A DNA stretch of 53,533 nt, taken from assembly GCA_045636025.1 (NCBI GenBank), contig JAZTWP010000071.1:1-53533 (forward strand), written 5' to 3'. This DNA comes from UBA1081 sp045636025 (GTDB lineage: Bacteria > Bacillota > Clostridia > Oscillospirales > Acutalibacteraceae). This document shows, one piece after another, positions 42,693 to 50,440 of this stretch. The notes beneath the pieces are model-generated. The model made no database searches, was not told the DNA's origin, and saw nothing but the letters and a program-made list of their open reading frames with translations. Position numbers and translations under genes: made by a program. The stretch's first letter is position 1. Each line of letters starts with the position of its first letter.

Positions 42693-43207
42693 TGACTAAG
42701 TCAAAGAAATACATCATTTTTGCCGTGCAGATGGTTGCCGCCGCAGTACTTGTTTTTGTTGACCAGTGGCTCAAAAAACTTGCGGTGGAGCATCTGATGG
42801 GCAAAGAAGATATTATATTGATTAAAAATTTCATAGGTTTTTCATACGCTGAGAATACAGGTGCCGCATTCAGTATGTTTTCTGACAACACAATGGTTTT
42901 GTCTGTTGTCACACTCATTCTGCTTGTCGGCGGAATTCTCGCAATGCTGTTTATGAAACCTCAGGGAAAACTTGTGAATATCTGTGCTGTGCTGATTATC
43001 GCAGGCGGTGCAGGTAATCTTATAGACAGGTTTGCAAATGGTTTTGTTGTTGATTACATCAAAACTCTGTTTGTTGATTTTCCCGTGTTCAATTTTGCCG
43101 ATATTCTTGTTGTTGTCGGTTGTTTTGTGCTCAGCGGTTATCTGATTTTTGATATTATCAAAGAAGAAATAGAAAAAAAGAGGGCAAAGTCTGATGGAAA
43201 TTCTTGA
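42692..43207 (+). CDS. lspA: Lipoprotein signal peptidase (signal peptidase II)
   Basis: A 171-residue aspartic protease with four transmembrane helices that cleaves lipoprotein signal peptides after lipidation. The catalytic pair is D112 (GNLIDRFANG) and D137 (VFNFADILV). Other blocks are FVDQWLKKLAVEHL and YAENTGAAFSMF. The protein's end has a basic cytoplasmic tail. Its ATG overlaps the divIVA stop by one base, and it overlaps the next gene by 14 bases. Likely clients in this window include the OmpA-like lipoprotein at 33459. Confidence 0.97.
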   Translation: MTKSKKYIIFAVQMVAAAVLVFVDQWLKKLAVEHLMGKEDIILIKNFIGFSYAENTGAAFSMFSDNTMVLSVVTLILLVGGILAMLFMKPQGKLVNICAVLIIAGGAGNLIDRFANGFVVDYIKTLFVDFPVFNFADILVVVGCFVLSGYLIFDIIKEEIEKKRAKSDGNS

Positions 43208-44102
43208 ATTCACCGTCAATGATGCGGGTGTAAGACTTGATAAATTTCTTTCAGACAACTCTTCGCTTTCCCGCTCAGCGGCAACGGCACTTATTGAAGA
43301 AGGTGCAGTTACCGTCAACGGTAAAAAGGCATCAAAAAGTGTAAAACTTAAAACGGGAGATGTTGTCACCGCGGAAATTCCTGAGCCTTCAGAGCTTGAT
43401 GTTGCGGCTGAGAATATCCCCCTTGAAATCATTTATGAGGATGATGACTTGCTTGTTGTAAACAAGCCTAAGGATATGGTTGTTCATCCTGCGCCCGGAA
43501 ATTATACGGGCACGCTTGTGAATGCGCTGATGTATCATTGCGGTGACAGTCTTTCAGGTATAAACGGTGTTATCCGTCCCGGAATTGTTCACCGAATCGA
43601 CAAAGACACAAGCGGACTTCTTATTGTTGCAAAAAATGATAAATCACACGTGTCTCTGGCAGAGCAGATTCAGGCTCATTCTTTCACAAGAGAATATGAA
43701 GCTGTTGTTGTGGGTAATTTCAGAGAAGACAGCGGTACAATTGACCGTCCCCTCGGAAGAAGCCTTCACGACAGAAAAAAACAGGCTGTAAACGGACTTA
43801 ATCCCCGTAATGCCGTTACGCATTATGAAGTGATTGAAAGATTTACGGGTTTCTGCCATTGCAGATTCTGTCTTGAAACGGGCAGAACACATCAGATAAG
43901 AGTCCATGCCGCATCAATGGGGCATCCCGTGGCAGGAGATACTGTCTATGGCGACAGTAAACATACCCACGGTCTGCAGGGACAGTGCCTCCACGCAAGA
44001 AAAATCGGATTTGTTCATCCCTCATCAGGGGAATATATGGAATTTACATCCGAATTGCCGGAGTATTTTACAAAGTTTCTTGAAAAGATAAAAAAACTAT
44101 GA
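43194..44102 (+). CDS. rluD: RluD-family 23S rRNA pseudouridine synthase
   Basis: The enzyme has 302 residues. The N-terminal S4 RNA-binding domain (about 12-75: VRLDKFLSDNSSLSRSAATAL) is followed by the RluA/RluD catalytic domain. The nucleophile is D136 in VHRIDKDTSGLLIVAK. Other blocks are VVNKPKDMVVHPAPG, LETGRTHQIRVH and GHPVAGDTVYG. It isomerises uridines in large-subunit rRNA; the exact sites are inferred from the family, and clostridial genes of this kind next to lspA are usually called RluD or YlyB. The start lies inside lspA, and the stop overlaps the next ATG by four bases (ATGA). Confidence 0.92.
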   Translation: MEILEFTVNDAGVRLDKFLSDNSSLSRSAATALIEEGAVTVNGKKASKSVKLKTGDVVTAEIPEPSELDVAAENIPLEIIYEDDDLLVVNKPKDMVVHPAPGNYTGTLVNALMYHCGDSLSGINGVIRPGIVHRIDKDTSGLLIVAKNDKSHVSLAEQIQAHSFTREYEAVVVGNFREDSGTIDRPLGRSLHDRKKQAVNGLNPRNAVTHYEVIERFTGFCHCRFCLETGRTHQIRVHAASMGHPVAGDTVYGDSKHTHGLQGQCLHARKIGFVHPSSGEYMEFTSELPEYFTKFLEKIKKL

Positions 44103-44944
44103 AAATGAAACATCTTCTCGGTCTTGCAGGTTCAGCGGGGGCTGTTGCTCTCGGTTGTGCCGCATATTCCGAACTCGCAATCAGGACAAAAGAATATTCG
44201 CTTTCCACAGGCAAAACCGACAGTCCGCTGACTGTTACGGTGCTGTCTGACCTGCATTTTTCCGTTTTCGGCAAGGACAATTGCCGACTTGTGAATGCGA
44301 TAAAAAAGACAAATCCCGATGTGATTCTTCTTGCAGGCGATTTCTTTGATTATCATCACGGTAAGACAAATACTGACCGTGTTATGAAAACGCTGAAGTC
44401 ATTCTGCGGAATTGCTCCCGTTTATATGACACCGGGCAATCACGACAAACGGTATGATATTCAGACGGGTAACGATTTCAGAAAAAATGCAGAAGATTGC
44501 GGTGTTACAGTCCTTGACGGAGAAATTGCAGATATTGAAATAAAAGGGCAGAAATTAAGGCTTGGCGGTATTTTTGACCATAGTGTTTATCTTGAAGATT
44601 ACGGTGACCGCTGGTACGATTCACCCGTTTATGAATATCTTAAAGAATTTGAAAAAACAGATAGTCTGAAGCTTCTTATGATGCACAGACCGAACACTTT
44701 TATATATACAGATGATAAATGGGACATTGATGCCGTTTTCTGCGGTCACGACCACGGTGGAATATGGCAGATTCCTTTTATCGGTGGTGTGTATGCACCC
44801 GAGCAGGGTTTTCTGCCCGAGTATTTCAAGGGTGAACATAACCTCTGCGGAACAAAAATGATCCTTTCTTCAGGTCTTGAGGGGTATTACCTCGTCCCCA
44901 GACTCTTCAACAGAGTCGAGATTCTGAAAGTTACAGTCAATTAA
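44099..44944 (+). CDS. Membrane-anchored YkuE/YaeI-type metallophosphoesterase
   Basis: The product has 281 residues. A short hydrophobic N-terminus (about 5-24) anchors or exports it. The calcineurin-like domain has VLSDLHFS, LLAGDFFD, TPGNHDKR, MMHRPNTF and FCGHDHGG. Late sequence includes IPFIGGVYAPEQGFLPEYFKG and LSSGLEG, matching phosphoesterases of the YkuE/YaeI group, some of which remove pyrophosphate groups from lipids such as UDP-diacylglucosamine; here the substrate is unknown. It overlaps the rluD-type gene by 4 bases and ends the division-linked operon that began at or before 37928. Confidence 0.9.
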   Translation: MKMKHLLGLAGSAGAVALGCAAYSELAIRTKEYSLSTGKTDSPLTVTVLSDLHFSVFGKDNCRLVNAIKKTNPDVILLAGDFFDYHHGKTNTDRVMKTLKSFCGIAPVYMTPGNHDKRYDIQTGNDFRKNAEDCGVTVLDGEIADIEIKGQKLRLGGIFDHSVYLEDYGDRWYDSPVYEYLKEFEKTDSLKLLMMHRPNTFIYTDDKWDIDAVFCGHDHGGIWQIPFIGGVYAPEQGFLPEYFKGEHNLCGTKMILSSGLEGYYLVPRLFNRVEILKVTVN

Positions 44945-44946
44945 AT

Positions 44947-44966
44947 CATTGTGCATTATGCATTAT
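44947..44966 (+). repeat. Short AT-rich repeat shared with the miaB downstream region
   Basis: CATTGTGCATTATGCATTAT lies between the phosphoesterase stop and the transketolase ribosome site. The words CATTGTGCATT and ATGCATTAT recur inverted at 30178-30210. It looks like a residue of a common intergenic element. Confidence 0.45.
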
Positions 44967-44981
44967 TATAGGAGAGATAAC

Positions 44982-45824
44982 ATGGACGCAAATGTAAAAA
45001 AACAGCTTCTTCTCGATGCAGTAAATATCCGTAAAGGTGTTATCGAGGGAACATTCAATGCAAAATCAGGTCATCCCGGCGGTTCACTTTCAATCGCAGA
45101 TGTTTTAGCATATCTTTACAGATGTGAAATGAAAGTTGACGCTTCTGCTCCCAAGGCTGAGGACAGAGACAGACTTGTTCTTTCAAAAGGACACGCTGCT
45201 CCCGGACTTTATGCAGCACTTGCAAATGCAGGTTTCTTCCCCGTGGAAGATCTCAAAACTCTCAGAAAGAGTGATTCATACCTTCAGGGTCATCCCAATA
45301 TGAACTATGTTCCCGGTGTTGATATGAGTACAGGTTCACTCGGTCAGGGTATTTCTGCAGCAGCAGGTATGGCTCTCGGCTCAAAGTTCTCAGGTGATGC
45401 TTTCAGAGTTTACGCAATCCTCGGTGACGGTGAAATTCAGGAAGGTCAGGTATGGGAGGCTGCAATGTTCGCAGCAGCAAAGAAGCTTGATAACTTCGTT
45501 GCAATTGTTGATAACAATAATCTTCAGATTGACGGTACTGTTGAAGAAGTCAACTCACCTTATCCCATTGATGAGAAGTTCGCAGCATTCGGCTGGAATG
45601 TAATCAATATTGACGGTCATAACTTTGATGAAATTGAATCAGCTTTTGCAGCTGCAAAGGTATGCAAGGGCAAACCCACAGCAATTGTTATGAAGACAAC
45701 AAAGGGCAAGGGCGTTTCATTTATGGAAAACAATGTTGCATGGCACGGTTCTGCTCCCAATGCAGAACAGTATGCACAGGCAATGGCAGAACTTGACGCA
45801 GTCAAGGCAGAACTGGAGGGCTAA
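44982..45824 (+). CDS. Transketolase, N-terminal subunit
   Basis: The product has 280 residues and carries the thiamine-pyrophosphate half of a split transketolase, which shuttles two-carbon units in the pentose phosphate pathway. Family motifs are SGHPGGSLSIADVLAYLY, LSKGHAAPGLYAAL, MSTGSLGQGISAAAGMAL, and the TPP/Mg motif GDGEIQEGQVWEA with NNNLQIDG. The start is the ATG at 44982, after GGAGAG; the longer frame from 44949 runs into the AT-rich repeat. The C-terminal subunit follows 3 bases later, so the two are made together. Two-gene transketolases are usual in Clostridia. Confidence 0.96.
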   Translation: MDANVKKQLLLDAVNIRKGVIEGTFNAKSGHPGGSLSIADVLAYLYRCEMKVDASAPKAEDRDRLVLSKGHAAPGLYAALANAGFFPVEDLKTLRKSDSYLQGHPNMNYVPGVDMSTGSLGQGISAAAGMALGSKFSGDAFRVYAILGDGEIQEGQVWEAAMFAAAKKLDNFVAIVDNNNLQIDGTVEEVNSPYPIDEKFAAFGWNVINIDGHNFDEIESAFAAAKVCKGKPTAIVMKTTKGKGVSFMENNVAWHGSAPNAEQYAQAMAELDAVKAELEG

Positions 45825-45827
45825 TCA

Positions 45828-46772
45828 ATGGCAGACGTAATCAAAACAGCAACAAGAGATGCCTATGGTAAGGCTCTCGTTGAACTCGGACAGAAAAATG
45901 ACAAAGTTATCGTTTTTGATGCTGACCTTGCAGCAGCTACAAAGACAGGTATGTTCAAAAAGGAATTCCCCGAAAGATTTATCGACTGCGGTATCGCAGA
46001 AGGCAATATGATGGGTGTTGCAGCAGGTATGGCAACAGCAGGTTATACTGTTTTTGCTTCTTCTTTTGCAATGTTTGCTGCAGGCAGAGCTTTTGAACAG
46101 GTAAGAAATACAATCGGTTATCCTCATATCAATGTTAAAATCGGTGCAACACACGCAGGTATTTCTGTTGGTGAAGACGGTGCGAGCCATCAGTGCTGTG
46201 AAGACATTGCTCTTATGAGAACAATCCCCGGTATGACAATCATCAACCCTGCAGATGATGTCGAAGCAAGACTTGCTGTTATGGCTGCTGCTGAAATGGA
46301 TGGTCCCGTCTATATGCGATTCGGCAGACTTGCAGTGCCCAGAATCTTTGATGAAAACTATAAGTTTGAAATCGGCAAGGGTGTTTACCTTAAGGAAGGC
46401 AATGATGTAACAATCATTGCAACAGGTCTTATGGTTGAAAGAGCACTCCAGGCTGCAGAGCAGCTCGCAGCAGAAGGCATTGATGCTGCTGTTATCAATA
46501 TGGCAACAATCAAGCCCATTGACAGAGATATTATCATTGATGCAGCAAAGAAGACAGGCGCAATCGTTACAGCTGAAGAGCACAGCGTAATCGGCGGTCT
46601 CGGTGAAGCTGTTGCTGGTGTTGTTGCTGAAACAAAGCCCGTACCCGTACTCAGAGTCGGTGTTGAAGATACATTCGGCAAGTCAGGTCCCGCACTTGAA
46701 CTTCTTGAAATTTACGGTCTTAACGCAGTAAATATCTGCGAAAAGGCAAAAGCAGCAATTGCAAACAAATAA
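45828..46772 (+). CDS. Transketolase, C-terminal subunit
   Basis: This 314-residue partner carries the pyrimidine-binding and C-terminal domains of the split enzyme. Visible blocks: VFDADLAAATKTGMF, RFIDCGIAEGNMMGVAAGMA, FASSFAMFAAGRAFEQVRN, VGEDGASHQCCEDIALMR and TAEEHSVIGGLGEAVA. The conserved glutamate that activates TPP is expected in the IAEGNM stretch. It is joined to the N-terminal subunit by a 3-base gap, and GGAGGGC at the end of that gene is its ribosome site. No terminator with a T-run follows; instead there are two hairpins at 46848-46897. Confidence 0.96.
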   Translation: MADVIKTATRDAYGKALVELGQKNDKVIVFDADLAAATKTGMFKKEFPERFIDCGIAEGNMMGVAAGMATAGYTVFASSFAMFAAGRAFEQVRNTIGYPHINVKIGATHAGISVGEDGASHQCCEDIALMRTIPGMTIINPADDVEARLAVMAAAEMDGPVYMRFGRLAVPRIFDENYKFEIGKGVYLKEGNDVTIIATGLMVERALQAAEQLAAEGIDAAVINMATIKPIDRDIIIDAAKKTGAIVTAEEHSVIGGLGEAVAGVVAETKPVPVLRVGVEDTFGKSGPALELLEIYGLNAVNICEKAKAAIANK

Positions 46773-46847
46773 TAATTTGTAGAGCTGATTTATTGTTACA
46801 GTGTAGAGGCGCTTATCGGGTGTCCGAATGAAGAAAAACTAATTTCA

Positions 46848-46897
46848 CGTAGGGCAAGCCGCCCTACGTTGATGTCCTCGACAAATTCTGATTTGTC
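46848..46897. repeat. Two hairpins between transketolase and rhamnulose-phosphate aldolase
   Basis: CGTAGGGC/GCCCTACG (46848-46868) and GACAAAT/ATTTGTC (46880-46897). The first belongs to a GTAGGGC-type palindrome that I recall as common in clostridial intergenic regions. Neither is followed by a T-run. A TATAAT lies at 46905-46910 without a convincing -35 box. Confidence 0.6.
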
Positions 46898-46925
46898 AAA
46901 TAAATATAATTTTCCGGTGATTAAA

Positions 46926-47744
46926 ATGTCAAAAGTATTAAACGCAGAATTTTTTAATGAATTTATAAATATGGCAGACCTTTGCTGTGCACTCGGTTGG
47001 AATGAACGCAACGGCGGTAATATGTCATACAGAATCAAGAATGAAGATATTGAAGCTGTAAAAGACGAATTATCATACGATAAGCCTTGGGTTTCAATCG
47101 GTGTTACAGTTGCAAATCTTGCAAATGAATATTTCCTTGTAACAGGCAGCGGCAGATATTTCCGTTACACAAAGTCAGAGCCTGAAAAGAGTGTATGTAT
47201 TGCTCAGCTCGATGAAAAGGGTGAAAATTACAGAATCGTATGGGGTCTTGTTGAAGGCGGCAGACCCACAAGCGAATTCCCCACACATCTTCTCAACCAC
47301 TCTGTAAAGTTTGATATCACAGGCGGCAAACACAGACTTGTTATGCACGTGCATCCCGTCAACACAATTGCTCTTACATTTGTCCTTCCTCAGAATGACA
47401 AGGATTTCACAAGAGAAATCTGGGATATGATGCCCGAATGTGCAGTTGTATTCCCCCGTGGTATCGGCATTCTTCCCCTTATGCTCACAGGCAGTATCGA
47501 CATTGCTAAGGCAACAGCAGAAAAGTTCAAGTCATATGATGTTGTTGTATGGTCAATGCACGGTATTTTCAGCTCAGGTGAAAATTTCAGAGAAGTTTTC
47601 GGCATAATTGAAACAGTTGAAAAGGCTGCTGAGATTCTTGTTAAGGTCATTTCAATGGGCGGTAAGAAGGTAAGACCTACTGCTCAGGAGATTATTGACG
47701 TGTGTGAAGAGTACAATCTTGACATAAATAAAGAACTTCTCTAA
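46926..47744 (+). CDS. rhaD: Rhamnulose-1-phosphate aldolase (class II, zinc)
   Basis: The enzyme has 272 residues (the E. coli protein has 274). It splits L-rhamnulose 1-phosphate to dihydroxyacetone phosphate and L-lactaldehyde in the cytoplasm. The opening GWNERNGGNMSYR and the phosphate-binding VTGSGRYFR match RhaD closely. Zinc ligands H141, H143 (MHVHPVN) and H212 (WSMHGIFSSG) and catalytic E117 (PTSEFPTH) fall at the same numbers as in E. coli RhaD. The start is the ATG at 46926 after CCGGTGAT. No rhaA, rhaB or transport gene is in the window, so the pathway must be completed elsewhere. Confidence 0.95.
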   Translation: MSKVLNAEFFNEFINMADLCCALGWNERNGGNMSYRIKNEDIEAVKDELSYDKPWVSIGVTVANLANEYFLVTGSGRYFRYTKSEPEKSVCIAQLDEKGENYRIVWGLVEGGRPTSEFPTHLLNHSVKFDITGGKHRLVMHVHPVNTIALTFVLPQNDKDFTREIWDMMPECAVVFPRGIGILPLMLTGSIDIAKATAEKFKSYDVVVWSMHGIFSSGENFREVFGIIETVEKAAEILVKVISMGGKKVRPTAQEIIDVCEEYNLDINKELL

Positions 47745-47773
47745 AAAAAATTAATAAAATACACAAAAACATC

Positions 47774-47802
47774 TTGTTATTTCTGTGGTAATATGTTAAA
47801 AT
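47774..47802 (+). promoter_or_regulatory. Promoter of the zinc-ribbon membrane protein gene
   Basis: TTGTTA (47774-47779), 17 bases, and an extended -10 box TGTTAAAAT (47794-47802). It lies 30 bases past the rhaD stop. Confidence 0.7.
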
Positions 47803-47833
47803 TACAATTACTATAAATGAATGGGTGATTTTA

Positions 47834-48631
47834 ATGGCATCATTTTGTCCCAAGTGCGGCTATAAGCTGTCAATGATTGATATTAAACCTGAGTGTCCCG
47901 TTTGCGGTGTCAACCTGGTTTATTACGGAATGGAAGAATCTCTCAAACAGGAAGCAGACAGAGCTGAATTCGAGCATGCTGCAGGTCAGCCCGGTATGGA
48001 CAGACTCAAGGCTGCAACAATCGGTCATCCTCTTGCAATTGTAAGACTTGTTTTCTCACTTCTTCCTCTTGTTGCAACTCTTGCACCTATGGGTAAGGTT
48101 ATCGTTAATCTTCCTTATTTTGCAGAGACAACAACAATCAACATCATTTCAATTGTCACAAAGGTATTTATGGCGCTTGACTTTGATCATATGTTGGCAA
48201 TGGTCGGCTCAGCAAATGTCGGCACTGGCTACATAGGTTATCTCATTGGTCTTGTTGGTCTTGTTGGTCTTGTTCTTGCAACAATCGTTAATATTGTTAA
48301 TCTGTTCTTCTCATGCGGTAAAAACGGCATAAAGAGAAATATTGTTACTTCAGTTGTAGGTATTGTATTCACAATCGTAGGTACAGTAGGTCTTTCAATG
48401 TGGCTTACAAACGTATCTGCAGCTGTACCCGAAGTATTCACAGGTACACTCAATGTTCTCGGACCTATCTGCATTATCCTTGCATTTGTTCTTCAGATTG
48501 TTGTAAACGTAGTTTACAAGAAGATGAATATTCAGGTTAAGTACAAGGATGTTTCAAAGTTCCTTCTTTCATACGATGAACGTCAGAAGCTTGAAGCAGA
48601 AGAAAAAGAAGCAGAAAAAACAGAAGCATAA
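47834..48631 (+). CDS. Zinc-ribbon multi-pass membrane protein
   Basis: A 265-residue protein of unknown function. An N-terminal zinc ribbon (C5, C8, C22, C25: FCPKCG and ECPVCG) precedes a hydrophobic part with about four transmembrane helices (around 67-90, 135-160, 170-192 and 208-232). The charged cytoplasmic tail is rich in Glu and Lys. The segment GYIGYLIGLVGLVGLVLATIVN is a glycine-leucine repeat in one helix. I do not recognise a family beyond the ribbon. I chose the ATG at 47834, since GGGTGAT ends 4-5 bases before it. It has its own promoter and terminator, so it stands alone. Confidence 0.82.
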   Translation: MASFCPKCGYKLSMIDIKPECPVCGVNLVYYGMEESLKQEADRAEFEHAAGQPGMDRLKAATIGHPLAIVRLVFSLLPLVATLAPMGKVIVNLPYFAETTTINIISIVTKVFMALDFDHMLAMVGSANVGTGYIGYLIGLVGLVGLVLATIVNIVNLFFSCGKNGIKRNIVTSVVGIVFTIVGTVGLSMWLTNVSAAVPEVFTGTLNVLGPICIILAFVLQIVVNVVYKKMNIQVKYKDVSKFLLSYDERQKLEAEEKEAEKTEA

Positions 48632-48645
48632 TTAATTAAATAATT

Positions 48646-48679
48646 AAACGGAGCTGATTTTACAGCTCCGTTTTTTTAG
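48646..48679 (+). terminator. Terminator between the zinc-ribbon gene and the DUF6291-like gene
   Basis: Arms AAACGGAGCTG (48646-48656) and CAGCTCCGTTT (48663-48673), then T to 48677. The left side is AT-rich, so it may also stop the minus-strand gene, whose stop codon overlaps its right edge. Confidence 0.9.
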
Positions 48680-48948
48680 CTCATCTGCTCTTTGGCTTTT
48701 TTCCAGCGCAGATTTGCATTCTCTTTATTTCTGTTGCAGATGGCTTCGTGGTGTTTTCTTTCACGGTCAAGGCTCTCTTTTATCATACAGAAGAAAATCT
48801 TCAGCTTCTCGTCGCTGTCATCAGGTTCAACACCGTCTCTCTCGTAGCAAAAAATGGCTCGTAAAAGCCGCCCCATTTCTTCATCGGTCAACAGCTTGAA
48901 CCAATCCCAGTAATCAAGACATAAAGAGAAACTTTTTTTAGCTTTCAT
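48676..48948 (-). CDS. DUF6291-like small protein (phage-replication type), orphan
   Basis: A 90-residue protein with the pattern of the DUF6291 family found in phage and integrative-element replication regions. Its blocks are SLCLDYWDWFKLLTDEEMGRLLRAIFCYE, split by DGVEPDD, then LKIFFCMIKESLDRERKHHE, and a closing ENANLRWKKAK. In phages this domain often precedes a DnaD-like or helix-turn-helix part, which is missing, so this may be a stand-alone form or a remnant. The minus-strand ribosome site is AAGGAG. No other phage gene is near. The promoter is perfect consensus and carries two LexA-like boxes (see that entry), so it is probably DNA-damage inducible. Function unknown. Confidence 0.75.
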   Translation of the reverse strand: MKAKKSFSLCLDYWDWFKLLTDEEMGRLLRAIFCYERDGVEPDDSDEKLKIFFCMIKESLDRERKHHEAICNRNKENANLRWKKAKEQMS

Positions 48949-48965
48949 TTTTTACAACTCCTTTT

Positions 48966-49018
48966 GGAACAAATGTTTAGTATAAATTAATTATAGAACA
49001 TATGTTTGTATTTGTCAA
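48966..49018 (-). promoter_or_regulatory. Perfect-consensus promoter with two LexA-like boxes
   Basis: On the minus strand TTGACA (49018-49013), 17 bases, TATAAT (48995-48990). Two boxes fit the Gram-positive LexA pattern GAAC-N4-GTT(C/T), read on the plus strand: GAACATATGTTT (48996-49007), filling the spacer, and GAACAAATGTTT (48967-48978), just past the expected transcript start. Their centres are 29 bases apart. It drives the DUF6291-like gene. Confidence 0.78.
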
Positions 49019-49049
49019 GGATATTTGCAAAAGTGATGCTGTATATCTG

Positions 49050-49083
49050 AAAAAAGACGGATACACATTTTTGTGTATCCGTC
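49050..49083 (-). terminator. Terminator of the secreted-protein operon
   Basis: Arms GACGGATACACA (49056-49067) and TGTGTATCCGTC (49072-49083); on the minus strand a run of six T (49055-49050) follows. It lies 11 bases after the stop of the gene ending at 49095. Confidence 0.93.
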
Positions 49084-49094
49084 AATTGCTTTTG

Positions 49095-50426
49095 TTATAT
49101 GTCTTCTTCAGGAATTTCAGGAAGAAGATTTTTTGACTGTACAGACATTACACCGTCTTTTTCAACCTTATCACAAACAAAATTTCTGCCTGTGATTGTT
49201 TCCATTGCAGTTATTGTCTGTGTGTGAAGCTTTCTGTCTGACTGAGTGATGAGCCCGTCGTTATCGTGGTCATCAATATATATTACGTTGTTGAAATAGG
49301 AAACAGCATTGCTTATCTGTGAATCTATGTTGCCGTGTGTATCTATTACCGTTACACTTGCTTTGTAAATACCTTGTGAGTCAGGTGTGAAACTTACGGT
49401 ATTTTCTGTACTGAAAGTACCGCTGTAAATCTTCTGATTGTCTTTATAAATATAAAAAGCATAGAAGTATTTATTGCCGCTGCTTCCCTGAACGTTTGCT
49501 GTCCAGGTGATTTTATTCTGTGCAAGAGGACCTGCACTGTTTGCGGTAAGAGATACAATTGAAAGATAATTACCGCTGTCTGATGCACCTGAAAGCTTGT
49601 GTGTAAAGTTGAGGTTTGCCCAGACGCTTGTGCCGTTCCATTCAAGCTTGCCCCAGTTTTCTTTTACTTCTGTAACAGTAATCTGTTCATTTCTGGAGAT
49701 GGTAGCAAGGGTTTTTGCTGATGAATCAGCTTTGCTTCTCAGCTTCAGAGAGGGCGTTGCGACAATGTATTTGCCGGGTTCGTATTTTCCGCTGAATTCC
49801 CAGTATGCGGGGTTTGCTGCTGAACCTTCAAGATGTTCTGATCTGCCTTCTGTGAAGTAAACACAACCGTAAGCATTGCCGTTCATTCTCTTGTACTCTG
49901 AAACAAAAGTGTCAAGGGGAAGTACAATTCCTTCGCCTTCGGAGTAAGAAACATGATTGTAGCTTGTTCCGAATGAATCGCAGAAATAAACATATCCGTC
50001 AATAATTGCTCTTATATAAAGAACGTGATTGTATCCGCTTGAACCGCCTGTTCCGAGTGAATAAACAATATTATAGATTTCGTCGCCGTATTTTTCAGTA
50101 AGGTCATAGAGACAGTCTTTTCCGCTTATGGTAACAATGTTGTAGCCGCCTGTTGTCTTGGAAACATCTTTGAAATATGAGTGCCATGATGAACCTGTTC
50201 CCGAATAGTCAAGGTCATCAGCATAAATACCGATGGCTCTGAGCTGATATGCGGTTGCAAGATTGCAGTTGCCGTGGAAAGAACCTCTGCCTGCAATAGA
50301 GAGCGCATTTCTGTAATTCTGTGTAATTTCGTTTGTTATCTCTGAATCATAAGCTAAAGCCGAAACAGAGAAAATAGAGATAAGCATTATCACAGAGATT
50401 ATAAGCGCCGTGATTTTACTCTTCAT
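49095..50426 (-). CDS. Secreted C39-like cysteine peptidase/amidase candidate with SH3 and Ig-like domains
   Basis: The protein has 443 residues with a signal peptide (about 1-25). Residues about 35-205 look like a papain/C39-type fold: C54 (HGNCNLATAYQL), H134 (SGYNHVLYIRA) and D150 (YFCDSFG) are in the order of a Cys-His-Asp triad. An SH3-type wall-binding domain follows (about 215-275: LKLRSKADSSAKTLATI, WGKLEWNGTSVWA). Then comes an Ig-like domain (about 285-370) resembling those of the operon partner. The C-terminus has one clear calcium loop (DHDNDGLITQSDRK) and a degenerate second one, suggesting a decayed dockerin. A wall hydrolase or peptidase role fits. It follows its partner gene by 14 bases. 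Confidence 0.78.
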   Translation of the reverse strand: MKSKITALIISVIMLISIFSVSALAYDSEITNEITQNYRNALSIAGRGSFHGNCNLATAYQLRAIGIYADDLDYSGTGSSWHSYFKDVSKTTGGYNIVTISGKDCLYDLTEKYGDEIYNIVYSLGTGGSSGYNHVLYIRAIIDGYVYFCDSFGTSYNHVSYSEGEGIVLPLDTFVSEYKRMNGNAYGCVYFTEGRSEHLEGSAANPAYWEFSGKYEPGKYIVATPSLKLRSKADSSAKTLATISRNEQITVTEVKENWGKLEWNGTSVWANLNFTHKLSGASDSGNYLSIVSLTANSAGPLAQNKITWTANVQGSSGNKYFYAFYIYKDNQKIYSGTFSTENTVSFTPDSQGIYKASVTVIDTHGNIDSQISNAVSYFNNVIYIDDHDNDGLITQSDRKLHTQTITAMETITGRNFVCDKVEKDGVMSVQSKNLLPEIPEEDI

Positions 50427-50440
50427 TAAAAAACTCCAAT

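Noticed and set aside
45825..46583. A 252-codon cysteine-rich open frame on the minus strand
   Set aside because: It is the complement of the transketolase C-terminal subunit; the cysteines come from GCA codons read backwards. It has no ribosome site, while the plus-strand protein is a clear family match.
46848..46897. Rho-independent terminator of the transketolase operon
   Set aside because: Both hairpins lack a following T-run on the plus strand, so they are listed as repeats only.
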